Notes: a model not told the origin generated them from the letters alone. Counted from the first letter of the stretch, positions 11,282 to 20,687 are shown. The stretch: 64,000 bases of DNA from Sva-07 sp963728355 (GCA_963728355.1 CAVSJQ010000014.1:248001-312000); one strand, 5' to 3'. Numbers and translations are program-made.

Positions 11282-12622
11282 TTAGACAAATCGTCTGATA
11301 CTCCCGCTCCTCGAACCCCCGACTGCGGACGAGCCGAGCACGGCCAGCCAGGCGACGGAGACGAAGAGCCATGTACTGGCCACGTTCGTCGGAGCGCCCG
11401 CACCCTCGAAGAAGAACCCGTTGAAGATGAGGAATCCAGCGATACCGAGCAAGATCGCGCGGTCAAGGGCTCTGCCGTCGGATCGGTTTGCCGGAACCCT
11501 GAAGGCGTTGACAACGATTGAAACGATGAGCGCAGCGAAGCAGACAACTCCGACCGCGCCGAGTTCGACCAGCACGTTGACGAACGCATTGTGTCCACCA
11601 CCGAGCCCGAGGTCCGCGTAGAACAGTGCCCGAGACGATCCCAGGCCATAGCCGAAGAGCGGACGTTCCGCCGCAGCTTCCGTAGCCAGCGCCCACAGAT
11701 CGGTTCTCGAGCTCAAGGTTGTGAACTCAGAGGTGTCCTGGTCCCTGGTCACGTATGCCGAAATGGTGTTGCCAGCAGCAAGCCAGAGACCGAGGACCCC
11801 CGCCGCGAGGCCCGCAAGGAGTCTGCGGCGATTCTGGCCCGGATCGGAGGCAACCGCCACGACGATGACGATCCCCAAGACGGCGGCGCCCACGGCTCCT
11901 CGTGTATGAGCAGCAAGGTTTGCGGCACCGATCACGATTGCAGCGCCCACGTACACAGGTCGAGGCCACTTCGGCCCAGGTCGCTGGCGTCCTCCCCACA
12001 TGCTGTAGGCAAATGCGACCACGACTCCGAGTCCGGTCATGACGCCTGAGACAGTCGGGTGAACCGCAAACCAGGTGAATCGGCCAATCAGAATCGGTTC
12101 GAGAGGCGGCGAGGGCTTCGCGATGCCATACACGATCGAGATGATCAATATCACAATGAAGAGGTGCGCGAACCTATGGAAGTGTCCCCGGCCTGTCATG
12201 CCGACCGCCGCCAGCGTAAGGGCCAGCAGGACGCACATTTGGACTGCCCGTACAATGGCGTATTGAGGGTACGAAGCGGTCGCCACGGAAGCGACCATCA
12301 GGCCGACGAAGAAGCACGCGAAATAGACCGGCGTCTGTACACGCGAGATTCGCGGGACCCGTCCATGGGCCAGCACGAGGTAACCACCGACGGCCGCGTA
12401 GATGACGAGCATGAACGCGATACCTGCGTCGATGCTGCCCGTCACCGCAACGGTCGGATCGCGGGCTCTGAACTTGTAGTCACTGCCGATGATCAGAGCC
12501 GATATGCAGATCGCGTACCACCATCGCGACCACCACCCACCTTCGGGCTCGATGGCCGCGGTCCAATCTGCGAAGCCAACACGTCTCATCGCCCTGTCGA
12601 ATTCTGGGCGTACGCCTGTCAC
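11282..12622 (-). CDS. O-antigen polymerase/ligase family membrane protein (Wzy/WaaL-like)
   Basis: A 446-residue polytopic membrane protein that would polymerise lipid-linked repeat units or ligate the finished chain. After an N-terminal cytoplasmic stretch come about ten transmembrane segments. The diagnostic Wzy_C/O-antigen-ligase region is present: TLSSRTDLWALATEAAAE, then RPLFGYGLGSSRALF, then GGHNAFVNVLVELGAVGVV (conserved Arg, G-x-G and H-N, with E-x-G at the next helix). GTG at 12622 is chosen because it overlaps the co-polymerase stop as GTGA, showing translational coupling to the Wzz/BY-kinase gene, the usual partner of a polymerase. A polymerase fits better than a ligase because lipopolysaccharide is not expected in an actinobacterium. 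Confidence 0.8.
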   Translation of the reverse strand: MTGVRPEFDRAMRRVGFADWTAAIEPEGGWWSRWWYAICISALIIGSDYKFRARDPTVAVTGSIDAGIAFMLVIYAAVGGYLVLAHGRVPRISRVQTPVYFACFFVGLMVASVATASYPQYAIVRAVQMCVLLALTLAAVGMTGRGHFHRFAHLFIVILIISIVYGIAKPSPPLEPILIGRFTWFAVHPTVSGVMTGLGVVVAFAYSMWGGRQRPGPKWPRPVYVGAAIVIGAANLAAHTRGAVGAAVLGIVIVVAVASDPGQNRRRLLAGLAAGVLGLWLAAGNTISAYVTRDQDTSEFTTLSSRTDLWALATEAAAERPLFGYGLGSSRALFYADLGLGGGHNAFVNVLVELGAVGVVCFAALIVSIVVNAFRVPANRSDGRALDRAILLGIAGFLIFNGFFFEGAGAPTNVASTWLFVSVAWLAVLGSSAVGGSRSGSIRRFV

Positions 12623-14205
12623 GAGCCCGCCGCCGACGTGTGACGAGGCATCCCGGTCAGACAGGGAGCGGGGTTCATCGCGGCAGCTGCACACTCGCAG
12701 AGGTACGCGGATCGGGGTCTGGCATCGGGGCGGCGGTGTCCTGGTGCCCGCGCCGCGGCGACTATCGTTTGCGATTGCTTGCCGCTCCCGGCGAGTACGA
12801 ATCCCACGATGGGTACACCGAGAAGTTGAGCTCGCCGCCGCAGGTTCTCCAGTTCGGTCTCCTCGACGCCCATTCCTACGACAACGATCAAGCCGTCCGC
12901 CACCGACTCCAACTCTACGGAGAGCTGTCCGGACCGGCGCGTGAATGTCGACCAGAACGAAGTCGTAGGTCGAACGCCAGTCGGCGGCGTACGTGCGCAA
13001 GCTCGACGTTGAAATCTTGACTTCGTCAACGCGCGGACCACACGGAAGAAGCGAAAAATCGTAGTCGTGCGAACCCTGCAGGACCGGCACCACTTCGCTT
13101 GCCCACGAGCTGCCATCTGCGAGAAAAGTGGTTACACCGGTCGACCGAGGGGATTGCCCGAGGAGCGTCGATACGCCGCAGTCCGAGATGTCGGCGTCGA
13201 CAATGAGTGTTCTTAAGTCTTCGCTGGCCGCCGCTGCTGCGAGCCCGACAGTGACGAGAGCTGACGAATCGAACCCAACTGGCTGGACCACGAGGATGCC
13301 CTGAGGGACACGCCGCCGCGATCGCCGTCCAGGCGAGTCGGTCCTCGCCGGTTGGAAGATCGGCGGCGTACAGGCGGCGAGGCGTCCGACTGATCTCGCC
13401 GAGGCACGTCGTCTGGAGGATCTCGCTCACCGCGTCTTGGTCGACGACTTGGCGGTGCCGATCTGCCCGTATCCACGCCGCGGTCCCGGCCAGCACAGCA
13501 CCAAGGAGGATTCCGAGGGCGAGTTCCCTCACCGGAAAACTCGGCTCGACGACGGACTCCGTACTGGGCGCAACAGCGAACTCGACGCTGTCTCCCAGCA
13601 GGGCTCGGCTTGTTTCGAGGTCTGCCGCCTGAAGCTGTAGGGATCCGATGGTGGCTGCTGCGCTTTCCTCGACCACATCCGACTCGGTAGTTGGACGAGT
13701 CGCCTCGATGACTTGGTCCGTGCTCGCGTCAAGCGATGCAATCGCGGCGTCCGTGAGTTCCGCGACCTGGCGCCGAGTCTCACTGCGATACGCCTCGACA
13801 ACGGCAGTGGCCAACGCCACGGCTGCGTCGGAATCGGGCGCTTCGGCAACGATCGTGATGACGTTGGAAGATGCCGCAGCCGACACGCGAGATCCGCTGC
13901 CGCAGATCGTCGATCGTGGATTCGCCGAGCGTGGTCGCGACTGCTCCGAGCACCTCGTCACTGGTGGCGAACCTCGCGCGCTGCGTCGTGTACCGGGCGA
14001 GAGCAGCATCGCCTTGCGCTCCGGGAGCGAGGACGTTGTTCGTCTTAGGCGTAATCAGTCCGATGACAGCCGTCGCCTCGCTTGCAGAAGTCAGTCTCTC
14101 CGTGACTGCAACGCTCAGCGCGGCCATTCCGCAGATGATCGCCAACGACATCAGCCAATAGCGTCGCATTGCAGAGACAACGCCTTGCTGAGAGCTGTCG
14201 TTCAT
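12619..14205 (-). pseudogene. Wzz-type chain-length regulator fused to degenerate BY-kinase domain, three frameshifts
   Basis: The repaired product starts MNDSSQQGVVSAMRRYWLMS and crosses the membrane twice (LAIICGMAALSVAV and LALGILLGAVLAGTAAW), flanking a periplasmic alpha/beta and coiled region (ASSNVITIVAEAPDSDAAVA). A cytoplasmic CpsD/CapB-like domain follows: LVVQPVGFDSSALVTV in the P-loop place, LIVDADISDCGVSTLLG as Walker A', and YDFVLVDIHAPV as Walker B. The P-loop lacks the usual GK[ST], and no C-terminal tyrosine cluster is visible, so autokinase activity is doubtful. Extra single bases near 13892, 13313 and 12928 break the frame; a copy of the 5' end at 14.7-15.1 kb has the unbroken form at the first site. 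ATG 14205 is preceded by AAAGG at short spacing. The gene overlaps the polymerase gene. Confidence 0.7.
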
Positions 14206-14330
14206 CGGCCTTTCATCCAACCATTCGTGCCAGCGGAAATCGGCTTCACCCGCATGCAGTTCGACTCCCAATACTAGTGGCCCTGACGCACCGCTTCGTT
14301 CGCGCATCGGGGACTCACGCCCCTTCCGAC
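13877..14330 (+). repeat. Fold-back repeat, copy 1 (authentic 5' end of the Wzz gene and its upstream region)
   Basis: This segment covers the first about 110 codons of the Wzz-type gene (on the minus strand) and about 125 bases upstream. The same sequence appears inverted at 14333-14745 and again in this orientation at 14741-15182. Confidence 0.85.
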
Positions 14331-14332
14331 CA

Positions 14333-14745
14333 TAAGTATTCGTGCGCGTGCGCGCGTAGGGCCACTAGTATTGGAGTCGAACTGCATGCGGGTGAAGCCG
14401 ATTTCCGCTGGCACGAATGGTTGGATGAAAGGCCGATGACATTCTCAGCAAGGCGTTGTCTCTGCAATGCGACGCCTATGGCTGATGTCGTTGGTGGTTC
14501 ATCTGCGGAATGGCCGCGCTGAGCGTTGCAGTCACGGAGAGACTGACTTTCTGCAAGCGAGGCGACGGCTGTCATCGGACTGATGTCACCTAAGACCAAC
14601 AACGTCCTCGCCTCCCGGGAGCGCAAGGCGATGCTGCTCTCGCCCGGTACACGACGCAGCGCGCGAGGTTCGCCACCAGTGACGAGGTGCTCGGAGCAGT
14701 CGCGACCACGCTCGGCGAATCCACGATCGACGATCTGCGGCAGCC
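14333..14745 (-). repeat. Fold-back repeat, inverted and degraded copy 2
   Basis: Reverse-complement copy of 13877-14330 carrying many substitutions and small indels (for example, the GGCCGATGA start region reads on into ACATTCTCAGC instead of ACGACAGC). It matches copy 1 better than copy 3 around the GCATGCAGTTCGACTCC stretch. The junctions with its neighbours lie at GC-rich microhomology (GCAGC near 14744; CGCGCACGCG near 14345). No intact gene lies inside. Confidence 0.85.
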
Positions 14746-15182
14746 GACACGCGAATCCGCTGCCGCAGATCGTCGATCGTGGATTCGCCGAGCGTGGTCG
14801 CGACTGCTCCGAGCACCTCGTCACTGGTGGCGAACCTCGCGCGCTGCGTCGTGTACCGGGCGAGAGCAGCATCGCCTTGCGCTCCGGGAGCGAGGACGTT
14901 GTTCGTCTTAGGCGTAATCAGTCCGATGACAGCCGTCGCCTCGCTTGCAGAAGTCAGTCTCTCCGTGACTGCAACGCTCAGCGCGGCCATTCCGCAGATG
15001 ATCGCCAACGACATCAGCCAATAGCGTCGCATTGCAGAGACAACGCCTTGCTGAGAGCTGTCGTTCATCGGCCTTTCATCCAACCATTCGTGCCAGCGGA
15101 AATCGGCTTCACCCGCACGGGAGTCGACTCCCAATACTAGTGGCCCTACGCACCGCTTCGTTCGCGCATCGGGGACTCACGC
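14741..15182 (+). repeat. Fold-back repeat, copy 3 (truncated second 5' end of the Wzz gene)
   Basis: Nearly identical to copy 1, offset about 863 bases. It includes a second start of the Wzz-type protein on the minus strand (ATG at 15068) that runs for about 105 codons into DDLRQRIRVSAAA and then turns back on itself. This truncated copy is not counted as a gene. Confidence 0.85.
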
Positions 15183-15302
15183 GCACGAATCCTTCATGTG
15201 GCGACCGGAGGTACGTCGAGGGCGTCGGCGGCCAGGTCAGCGAACGTCCGAATGTTACTCTCCTTCCGTGCGGAGGCCCGGAACGCAGCTGGGAGACGTG
15301 TC

Positions 15303-16091
15303 GTGCGGACTGTCATGAGCGTTCCGGTCACGACCAGACAAGTGTGGTTCTACCTCCTCGCCGCTGCAGCTTTGCTCATCCAGGTCACCATCGATCTCGC
15401 GAGTCTGATGCCAGACTCCGTCGCGACGCCGCTGGAGCAGTCGGGCGAGTCGTTGATGTTCACGTTGCTCCTTTGCGCTCACATCCAGTTCGTCAGGCCA
15501 CATTTGGCTCCCACGCAACGTGGCTGGATTCTCAGCGCTGCGGTGGCCTGCGGATACCTCGCCGTCGCGGTGGCACTCCACGAGGGCGGGCTACCTCCGA
15601 GCCTGGAAACCCTCCACGAGCCTTGGGCGGCCATGTTTCCACTCACGCTCTACTTCCAGTTGTCCCGACCCGTACGGTGGCCCGGCGCCTATTCCCTCGC
15701 AGTGGTGGTGTTCATCGTGGTCTTCTTTGACTCGGGCAACGTCCTTGACCAATCCGAATCCCTCGGTGCCCTCGTTCTCGCTCCGATCGCTTTCGACATC
15801 GCCGACCCACGAATCCTCGATCGCAGCGCTCGAGACCGGCCGATCGTGCGTGCCTGCTGGCTGACAACGCTGGCCGTTCTCTGGCTCGCCCTCACCATTT
15901 TCGTCGGTGAGCCCAAGTGGAACTTGACCGACCCGTGGGAGCAACTCGTCGACTACACGTATCGGTCCAGCGAGATCATGCCGGCGCTCCTACTCGTACA
16001 CCTGTTCTTCTCCGACTGGATCAGCCCGCGACGCTCGTCCGATCAGCCTGCGAGGCCCGCCCACGCTGACCAACGCCACTCGAACACATAG
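15303..16091 (+). CDS. Unknown multi-pass membrane protein in polysaccharide locus
   Basis: A 262-residue integral membrane protein of no family I recognise. About seven to eight hydrophobic helices are visible (FYLLAAAALLIQVTIDLA, LMFTLLLCAHIQFV, ILSAAVACGYLAVAVA, YSLAVVVFIVVFFDSG, WLTTLAVLWLALTIFVG, IMPALLLVHLFFSD). Charged or conserved-looking loop motifs include LDQSESLGALVLAPIAFDIADPRILDR. GTG at 15303 is chosen because GGAG lies 7 bases upstream; ATG 15315 is the alternative. Its place between the co-polymerase and a glycosyltransferase suggests a role in glycan assembly or modification, such as a membrane acyl- or phosphotransferase, but nothing in the sequence proves this. Confidence 0.6.
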   Translation: MRTVMSVPVTTRQVWFYLLAAAALLIQVTIDLASLMPDSVATPLEQSGESLMFTLLLCAHIQFVRPHLAPTQRGWILSAAVACGYLAVAVALHEGGLPPSLETLHEPWAAMFPLTLYFQLSRPVRWPGAYSLAVVVFIVVFFDSGNVLDQSESLGALVLAPIAFDIADPRILDRSARDRPIVRACWLTTLAVLWLALTIFVGEPKWNLTDPWEQLVDYTYRSSEIMPALLLVHLFFSDWISPRRSSDQPARPAHADQRHSNT

Positions 16092-16213
16092 AGTGCTTCG
16101 GTGAGCAACACGGCGACCTCTCTGTCCGGCACGGCCACAACCGGTGAGCCCGAGCCACAGGTCAACGTGAGGCCGACGAGCCGAACGCCGCTCGAGGAAG
16201 TCGGCGCTGAGTC

Positions 16214-17377
16214 TTGATTCGAAAGCGTCATCTCCTCATCGCCAACCCAGGTGCCGATGTGTACGGCTCCGACCTTCAGATGCTCGAGAGCATCACCGCA
16301 ATGATCGAACGAAATTGGGATGTCACCGTCACAACCCCGATCGACGGTCCACTTGTCGATCTCATCCGCGACCGCGGCGCTCAGGTTCAGTTCGTGGACT
16401 ACCCGGTTGTCCAGCGAGCACACATGTCGCCGGAGGGCGTCATCCGATTGGCCAGGCGGGGGGCGCGAGCAGCGATTGAGCTGCGGCGCACCGTCCGAAA
16501 ATTGTCACCGGACGTCGTGTACGTCAACACCGTCACCATTCCGTGGTGGCTGGTCGCAGCTAGGACATGTCGCGTACCAGTGACGTGCCACGTCCACGAA
16601 GCAGAGATCTCTGATCCCCTGCCCATCCAGATCGCGCTGTACGGCCCGTTGGTGATGGCTTCAGCGCTCATCGCTATCAGCACGTGCGCAGTCGAAGCGA
16701 CACACCGAGTCGTCCCGGCCGCAAAGCGACGAACCCACCTGATCTACAACGGCGTGGGAGGCCCCGGGTCGATCCAGCCGGGCCTCGATTCCGAGACTCG
16801 CCCCTTCCGTCTCCTGTGCCTGGGTCGCCTCTCACCAAGAAAGGGCACAGACGTCGCCCTCGAAGCGGCCGCCCTGCTCCGGCGCGACGGCCATGATGTC
16901 GCCCTCGAGGTCGGTGGAACCCCGTTTCCGGGATACGAGTGGTTCGAGGAATCGCTGCGCGAGCGTGCAGATCAAGCGGATCTTCGGGGTGCCGTGTCGT
17001 TCTCGGGCTATGTCTCGCCCGTTTGGCCGGCGTTCGCTCGCGCCCACGCAATCCTTGCGCCGTCCCTCCGGGAGCCATTCGGCAACGTCGTCGTCGAAGC
17101 CCAACTGTCGGAACGACCAGTCATCGCTTCGGCGGCGATGGGCCACCTCGAGACGGTCCAGCATGAGAGTACCGGCCTGCTCGTCGAACCCTCGAGTGCG
17201 AGAGCGATGGCAGATGCGATCCTGCGATTGATGAACAACCCGGACCTGGCCGCTCGTCTTGCGCTGCAGGGACGCCGCCGTGCTGAGATTGAATACAGCC
17301 CCGAGAGGTATCGGGCCCAGATTGCTGACCTCCTGTGTGACCTTGCGGTACGCCGCGGTCGAACCGTCCACCGCTGA
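16214..17377 (+). CDS. GT-B fold glycosyltransferase, family 4
   Basis: A 387-residue cytoplasmic glycosyltransferase. The N-terminal Rossmann half (LLIANPGADVYGSDLQMLES) has the acceptor-side glycine loop, and VYVNTVTIPWW and VTCHVHEAEI follow as in GT4 enzymes. The C-terminal half holds LLCLGRLSPRKGTDVALEAA and the donor-binding EX7E-like segment SLREPFGNVVVEAQLSERPVIAS, then TGLLVEPSSARAMADAILRLM. Length is normal. The start is a TTG at 16214 with GAGGAA about 14 bases upstream, so it is somewhat uncertain. It would add one sugar to the lipid-linked repeat unit; donor and linkage cannot be read from sequence. It converges on the AKR-like gene with a 12-bp CCGCTCGAGCGG palindrome in the gap. 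Confidence 0.85.
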   Translation: MIRKRHLLIANPGADVYGSDLQMLESITAMIERNWDVTVTTPIDGPLVDLIRDRGAQVQFVDYPVVQRAHMSPEGVIRLARRGARAAIELRRTVRKLSPDVVYVNTVTIPWWLVAARTCRVPVTCHVHEAEISDPLPIQIALYGPLVMASALIAISTCAVEATHRVVPAAKRRTHLIYNGVGGPGSIQPGLDSETRPFRLLCLGRLSPRKGTDVALEAAALLRRDGHDVALEVGGTPFPGYEWFEESLRERADQADLRGAVSFSGYVSPVWPAFARAHAILAPSLREPFGNVVVEAQLSERPVIASAAMGHLETVQHESTGLLVEPSSARAMADAILRLMNNPDLAARLALQGRRRAEIEYSPERYRAQIADLLCDLAVRRGRTVHR

Positions 17378-17434
17378 TTCGTATCCGCTCGAGCGGCAAA
17401 ACGCGATTCCGGCCATCGACCGCACCAACACGAG

Positions 17435-18340
17435 TCACTGACGGTCGGCCCAGTACTCCTCAACAAGACGAGCGGTCGAAGCGATATTGCCGCGGCTCGA
17501 TGCACCGAACACGATCGACTCGAGATTGGGAAGCGAACACACCCATTCGATCGCTTCTCTGGGCGGAATCGCTCCTGAAGCAAAGACCGACATCGCCACT
17601 GCACGAAACTGTTGGCGCTCGAGCGCTTCCAGATACGCATCGACGCCACCGGACATGCGAAATCCGATCTTGTTGATGTTGGCACACACGAGTGGATTGG
17701 CGACACCGACCTTCTCGAGAGCTGGGAGAAGCTGAGGAAGGTTCATCGTGATGAATCCTGGCTCAGCCCCATATCGATTGCGCACATGCTGCGCAAAGAC
17801 GGCCAACGCATCGAAGAACCCCAACCCGAGCAACAGGTCGACCACGACGTTCTGCAGCCAGATGACCGGTGTCGGCAGGCCCTGGAACATCTTCATCTCG
17901 GCATCGACGAGCAAGGTGGCAATCCCGTCGATTTCCTTGCTCGCAATGGACCTGGTTCCGCGCACGGCCGTGCTGACCAGACCCTCATCGGGCAGAAACC
18001 GTCGAATCGCTCCGAGAAATCCGTCCTCGGTGACCGCGTTGCCGTACTTGTGGGCGTACGGCATCGACGGAAAGAACTGGATTCCGGGAAACCTCGCCGG
18101 GTCGGCGCGAATGACGTCGCACATCTCCTCGACTCGATCATGGGTCGTACACATGAACGTTCGAACGCCCTCGGCAACTGCTGCCTCCAACACCTCCATG
18201 ATCGAGTCCAGATTCTGAAACCGCATCTGTTGTGCGCGCGCCTTCTCCTCCGACATGTGGTTCACGCCAAAGAACTGATTGTCTCCGAACAACAGCCTGT
18301 CGATCGGGGCCCCGACCTGAACACTGTGCTCGGCCATCAT
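17435..18340 (-). CDS. Aldo/keto-reductase-like TIM-barrel protein of unknown function
   Basis: A 301-residue soluble protein with alternating strand-helix units of a TIM barrel. It starts with DRLLFGDNQFFGVNH, then GVRTFMCTTHDRVEEM and IQFFPSMPYAHKY. The C-terminal part, AVAMSVFASGAIPPREAIEW then LESIVFGASSRGNIASTARLV, resembles the NADPH-side end of aldo/keto reductases (a V-F/P-x-x-G-x-I loop, then a GASS-type strand). A classic AKR Asp-Tyr-Lys-His tetrad is not evident, so reductase activity is uncertain. ATG 18340 overlaps the oxidoreductase stop (ATGA), with GGAGGG four bases upstream. It is last in the chain cysD-cysNC-GT-Gfo/Idh-this gene, so a step in making or modifying a sugar nucleotide or the sulfated glycan is inferred. 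Confidence 0.6.
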   Translation of the reverse strand: MMAEHSVQVGAPIDRLLFGDNQFFGVNHMSEEKARAQQMRFQNLDSIMEVLEAAVAEGVRTFMCTTHDRVEEMCDVIRADPARFPGIQFFPSMPYAHKYGNAVTEDGFLGAIRRFLPDEGLVSTAVRGTRSIASKEIDGIATLLVDAEMKMFQGLPTPVIWLQNVVVDLLLGLGFFDALAVFAQHVRNRYGAEPGFITMNLPQLLPALEKVGVANPLVCANINKIGFRMSGGVDAYLEALERQQFRAVAMSVFASGAIPPREAIEWVCSLPNLESIVFGASSRGNIASTARLVEEYWADRQ

Positions 18341-19542
18341 CGATCCCTCCGCTGCAACCATTCGCTGACATCTTTCAGCGCTCGCCGCACGGCGTCAGCA
18401 CTCGCCTGAACGAGACCGTCCAGCACTTCCAGCGCCTGCCGAGTGATCGACGGCTGTGCGGCCGACCCCGGGATCGGTGCCGTCGCGACGACATCGCCTG
18501 GTTCAGGTTCTCGGGCCGCATCTGCCCTGATCGCTGCAATGGTCATGTCCGTGCGTGTGGCCGACCTGAAGTCGTTCTCACCCTTCACCGATCCTGTCTG
18601 AATCCGACGAACGAACGCGTCGATCTGATCGCTGTACTCCTCACCACGAACGTAGAAGTAGGGAGCCGGCATCAGCTCCGTCGTGTAACGCACGTTCCAT
18701 CCTCTCGAATACCCGGATGGGGGCTGAGCGCCCTCCCTGAGAAACACCTGGATCTCTTGACGATCTGCAGAGATCTTGCCGTGCGTCCCCCACAGGGCGA
18801 TCTTCGTCGTCATCTTTCGTTGAGACTCATCAGACCAGTTCACGTTCACCTGAACAGACGCTCGCTCGTAATTGAGCGTGGCCGTGACCATGTCGTCGAT
18901 CTCCCGCGAGAAGATGCTCGCGAGAGTTCCTCTCACTTCGAGTGGCGAACCGAGGTACCACGACATCAGGTCCAACGGATGCGCTGCGTAGTCGTACAGA
19001 CAGCCACCACCCGTAGACGATCGGCTTCGCCACGAGCTGCCCGACGGCTTGAGCACGACGGGTCCGTAGGCCTCCGCCAGACCGCCGACGACCTCTCCGA
19101 TGGCGCCCGAATCCAGGAGACGCTTCACTTCTCGGAACGACCCGACGAACCGGTTGTGGTATCCCACCTGTGTCACCAAGCCGCGGCTTTCGGCCATGGC
19201 TGCCAGTTCTTTCCCATCCGCTGGATCGAGTACGAACGGCTTCTCACAAAAGACATGCAGGCCAGCTTCGAGCGCGAGTCGCACCATGTGCGAATGCATG
19301 TGCGTTGGGGTTGCCACGATGACGGCATCCAGGGCTGCTTCGCGAATCATCGCCTCGTAGTCACTGAAGACTTGCACTCCCGTGTACTTCCCGAGCACGT
19401 CGAGGAGATAGCGCGTCGAGTCACAGACGGCAACGAGGTCCACGTCGGGATGGGGACGGACGATCGACATGTGAGACAGTCCCATCTTGCCGAGACCGAC
19501 CAGCCCGATTCTGATCACGTCGCCACCCCGTTCATCTTTCAT
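18337..19542 (-). CDS. Gfo/Idh/MocA-family oxidoreductase
   Basis: A 401-residue NAD(P)-dependent sugar oxidoreductase. The N-terminal Rossmann domain has IRIGLVGLGKMGLSH (GxGxxG), DAVIVATPTHMH, and GLHVFCEKPFVLDP, which carries the conserved EKP lysine. The C-terminal alpha/beta domain includes TGGGCLYDYAAHPLDLMSWYLG, with the usual G-G-x-x-x-D-x-x-x-H-x-x-D catalytic spacing. ATG 19542 is chosen because it overlaps the upstream glycosyltransferase stop as ATGA and GGGAG lies about 10 bases before. It probably oxidises or epimerises a nucleotide sugar (as in WlbA- or MviM-like enzymes) for the polysaccharide. The substrate is not predictable. Confidence 0.85.
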   Translation of the reverse strand: MKDERGGDVIRIGLVGLGKMGLSHMSIVRPHPDVDLVAVCDSTRYLLDVLGKYTGVQVFSDYEAMIREAALDAVIVATPTHMHSHMVRLALEAGLHVFCEKPFVLDPADGKELAAMAESRGLVTQVGYHNRFVGSFREVKRLLDSGAIGEVVGGLAEAYGPVVLKPSGSSWRSRSSTGGGCLYDYAAHPLDLMSWYLGSPLEVRGTLASIFSREIDDMVTATLNYERASVQVNVNWSDESQRKMTTKIALWGTHGKISADRQEIQVFLREGAQPPSGYSRGWNVRYTTELMPAPYFYVRGEEYSDQIDAFVRRIQTGSVKGENDFRSATRTDMTIAAIRADAAREPEPGDVVATAPIPGSAAQPSITRQALEVLDGLVQASADAVRRALKDVSEWLQRRDR

Positions 19543-20687
19543 GAGACACTCGCTCCCGATCGGCGGTGATGTGCGACCGCGAGCGCTTCCGCGTACTGCT
19601 GACCGATTCGATCCCATGTGAATTCGGAATCGAATCTGGCGCGACTCTGCACCCTCATGGCCGCGAGTTGTTCCTCGTCATGCAGAAGTCGATCCAAGAG
19701 CGCCACCAGAGCGCCTCCATCGCCGAAATAGCGCCCGCCCTCGCCTGCGACCCATCTGTTGAATCGGTTGTCATGTGCGATTACGGCATTTCTCGCTGCC
19801 ATCGCCTCCACCAACGACGGGTTCGTTCCGCCGACCGTGTGCCCGTGCAGATACGCCCTGCTGTGAAACCTGATCGACGAGAGGATCTCCGCATCGTAGA
19901 TCGCGCCAGGGAAACAAACCTCATCGCTGGCTGCCCGACGCACGCGACGGTGATACTCATCGCTCTGGAGGAAGTCGCCGAGCACGACCAGCTTGATACC
20001 TCTCCGGCGAGCCGACCACGCCGCCACGATCTCCTCGACAGAGTTCTCGGGGATCGGACGACAGATCATCGAGACGTACTCCCCGGGCCGAAGAGCCAGC
20101 CGATCCAGAGCGGAGGTCGAGGCAGTGTCGACGGGGTGAGCGCCATAGGTGATGGTCTCAACACGTCGCTGCCCGAAGTGTCGAGTCAGATACTTGGCGA
20201 TCTCCGGGTGATCCGCCACCAAGACGTCACCCACGAACCCGGCAAGGCGTTCATTCGCCAGAAGAATCCCCTGCTTCGTCAGCCCCCATCGACGACGAGT
20301 CCACTCCATTCCGTCCATGTTGATGACGTTCGGGATCCCGGCGAGCCGCTGCGCGATGTTGAAGACACCCGTGTTGTAGCCAAACGTCAAGCAGATGTCG
20401 TCAGCGGATCGGTTCCGAAGCACATGACGAACGCACTTGAGGTCGAACGACGAGGTACCGAGCCAACCGTCGCGATTCTCTGGAACCAGCACACGCTCGA
20501 GGCCACGCCATCGGTCCTCGCGCCACAATCCATCGCCGCTGACCTGACAGTAGACGATCACCCTCCAGCCGAGACGTCGCAGATAGAGACCGACCTCCTG
20601 TGCGGCCGTCTCGAAACCGCCGTAGGCCGCAGGGACGCCATGGGTGCCAAGGATCCGCACCGTCGGGACAAAGTTCAGGTCCCCCAT
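19539..20687 (-). CDS. DUF1972-type glycosyltransferase (rhamnosyltransferase-like, GT4)
   Basis: A 382-residue GT-B enzyme beginning with the DUF1972 hallmark VRILGTHGVPAAYGGFETAAQ, found in beta-1,4-rhamnosyl and related transferases. It is followed by TFGYNTGVFNIAQRLAGIP and NMDGMEWTRRRWG, also typical. The C-terminal donor domain has SRAYLHGHTVGGTNPSLVEAMA and FDSEFTWDRIGQQY. The start ATG overlaps the cysNC stop by one base (TGATG), so its translation is coupled to PAPS synthesis genes, an unusual and informative arrangement. It probably adds a deoxyhexose or similar sugar to the repeat unit in the cytoplasm; donor identity is inferred from family habit only. Confidence 0.85.
   Translation of the reverse strand: MGDLNFVPTVRILGTHGVPAAYGGFETAAQEVGLYLRRLGWRVIVYCQVSGDGLWREDRWRGLERVLVPENRDGWLGTSSFDLKCVRHVLRNRSADDICLTFGYNTGVFNIAQRLAGIPNVINMDGMEWTRRRWGLTKQGILLANERLAGFVGDVLVADHPEIAKYLTRHFGQRRVETITYGAHPVDTASTSALDRLALRPGEYVSMICRPIPENSVEEIVAAWSARRRGIKLVVLGDFLQSDEYHRRVRRAASDEVCFPGAIYDAEILSSIRFHSRAYLHGHTVGGTNPSLVEAMAARNAVIAHDNRFNRWVAGEGGRYFGDGGALVALLDRLLHDEEQLAAMRVQSRARFDSEFTWDRIGQQYAEALAVAHHRRSGASVS

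Noticed and set aside
14277..14362. An insertion sequence at the inverted repeat
   Set aside because: No transposase, no target-site duplication; the inverted sequence is a copy of the adjacent gene.
14583..15140. Separate small genes inside the triplicated region
   Set aside because: They are antisense or truncated copies of the Wzz 5' end with no independent start signals.
17385..17396. CCGCTCGAGCGG as an intrinsic terminator
   Set aside because: Stem too short, no loop and no T-run; kept only as a remark under the neighbouring gene.
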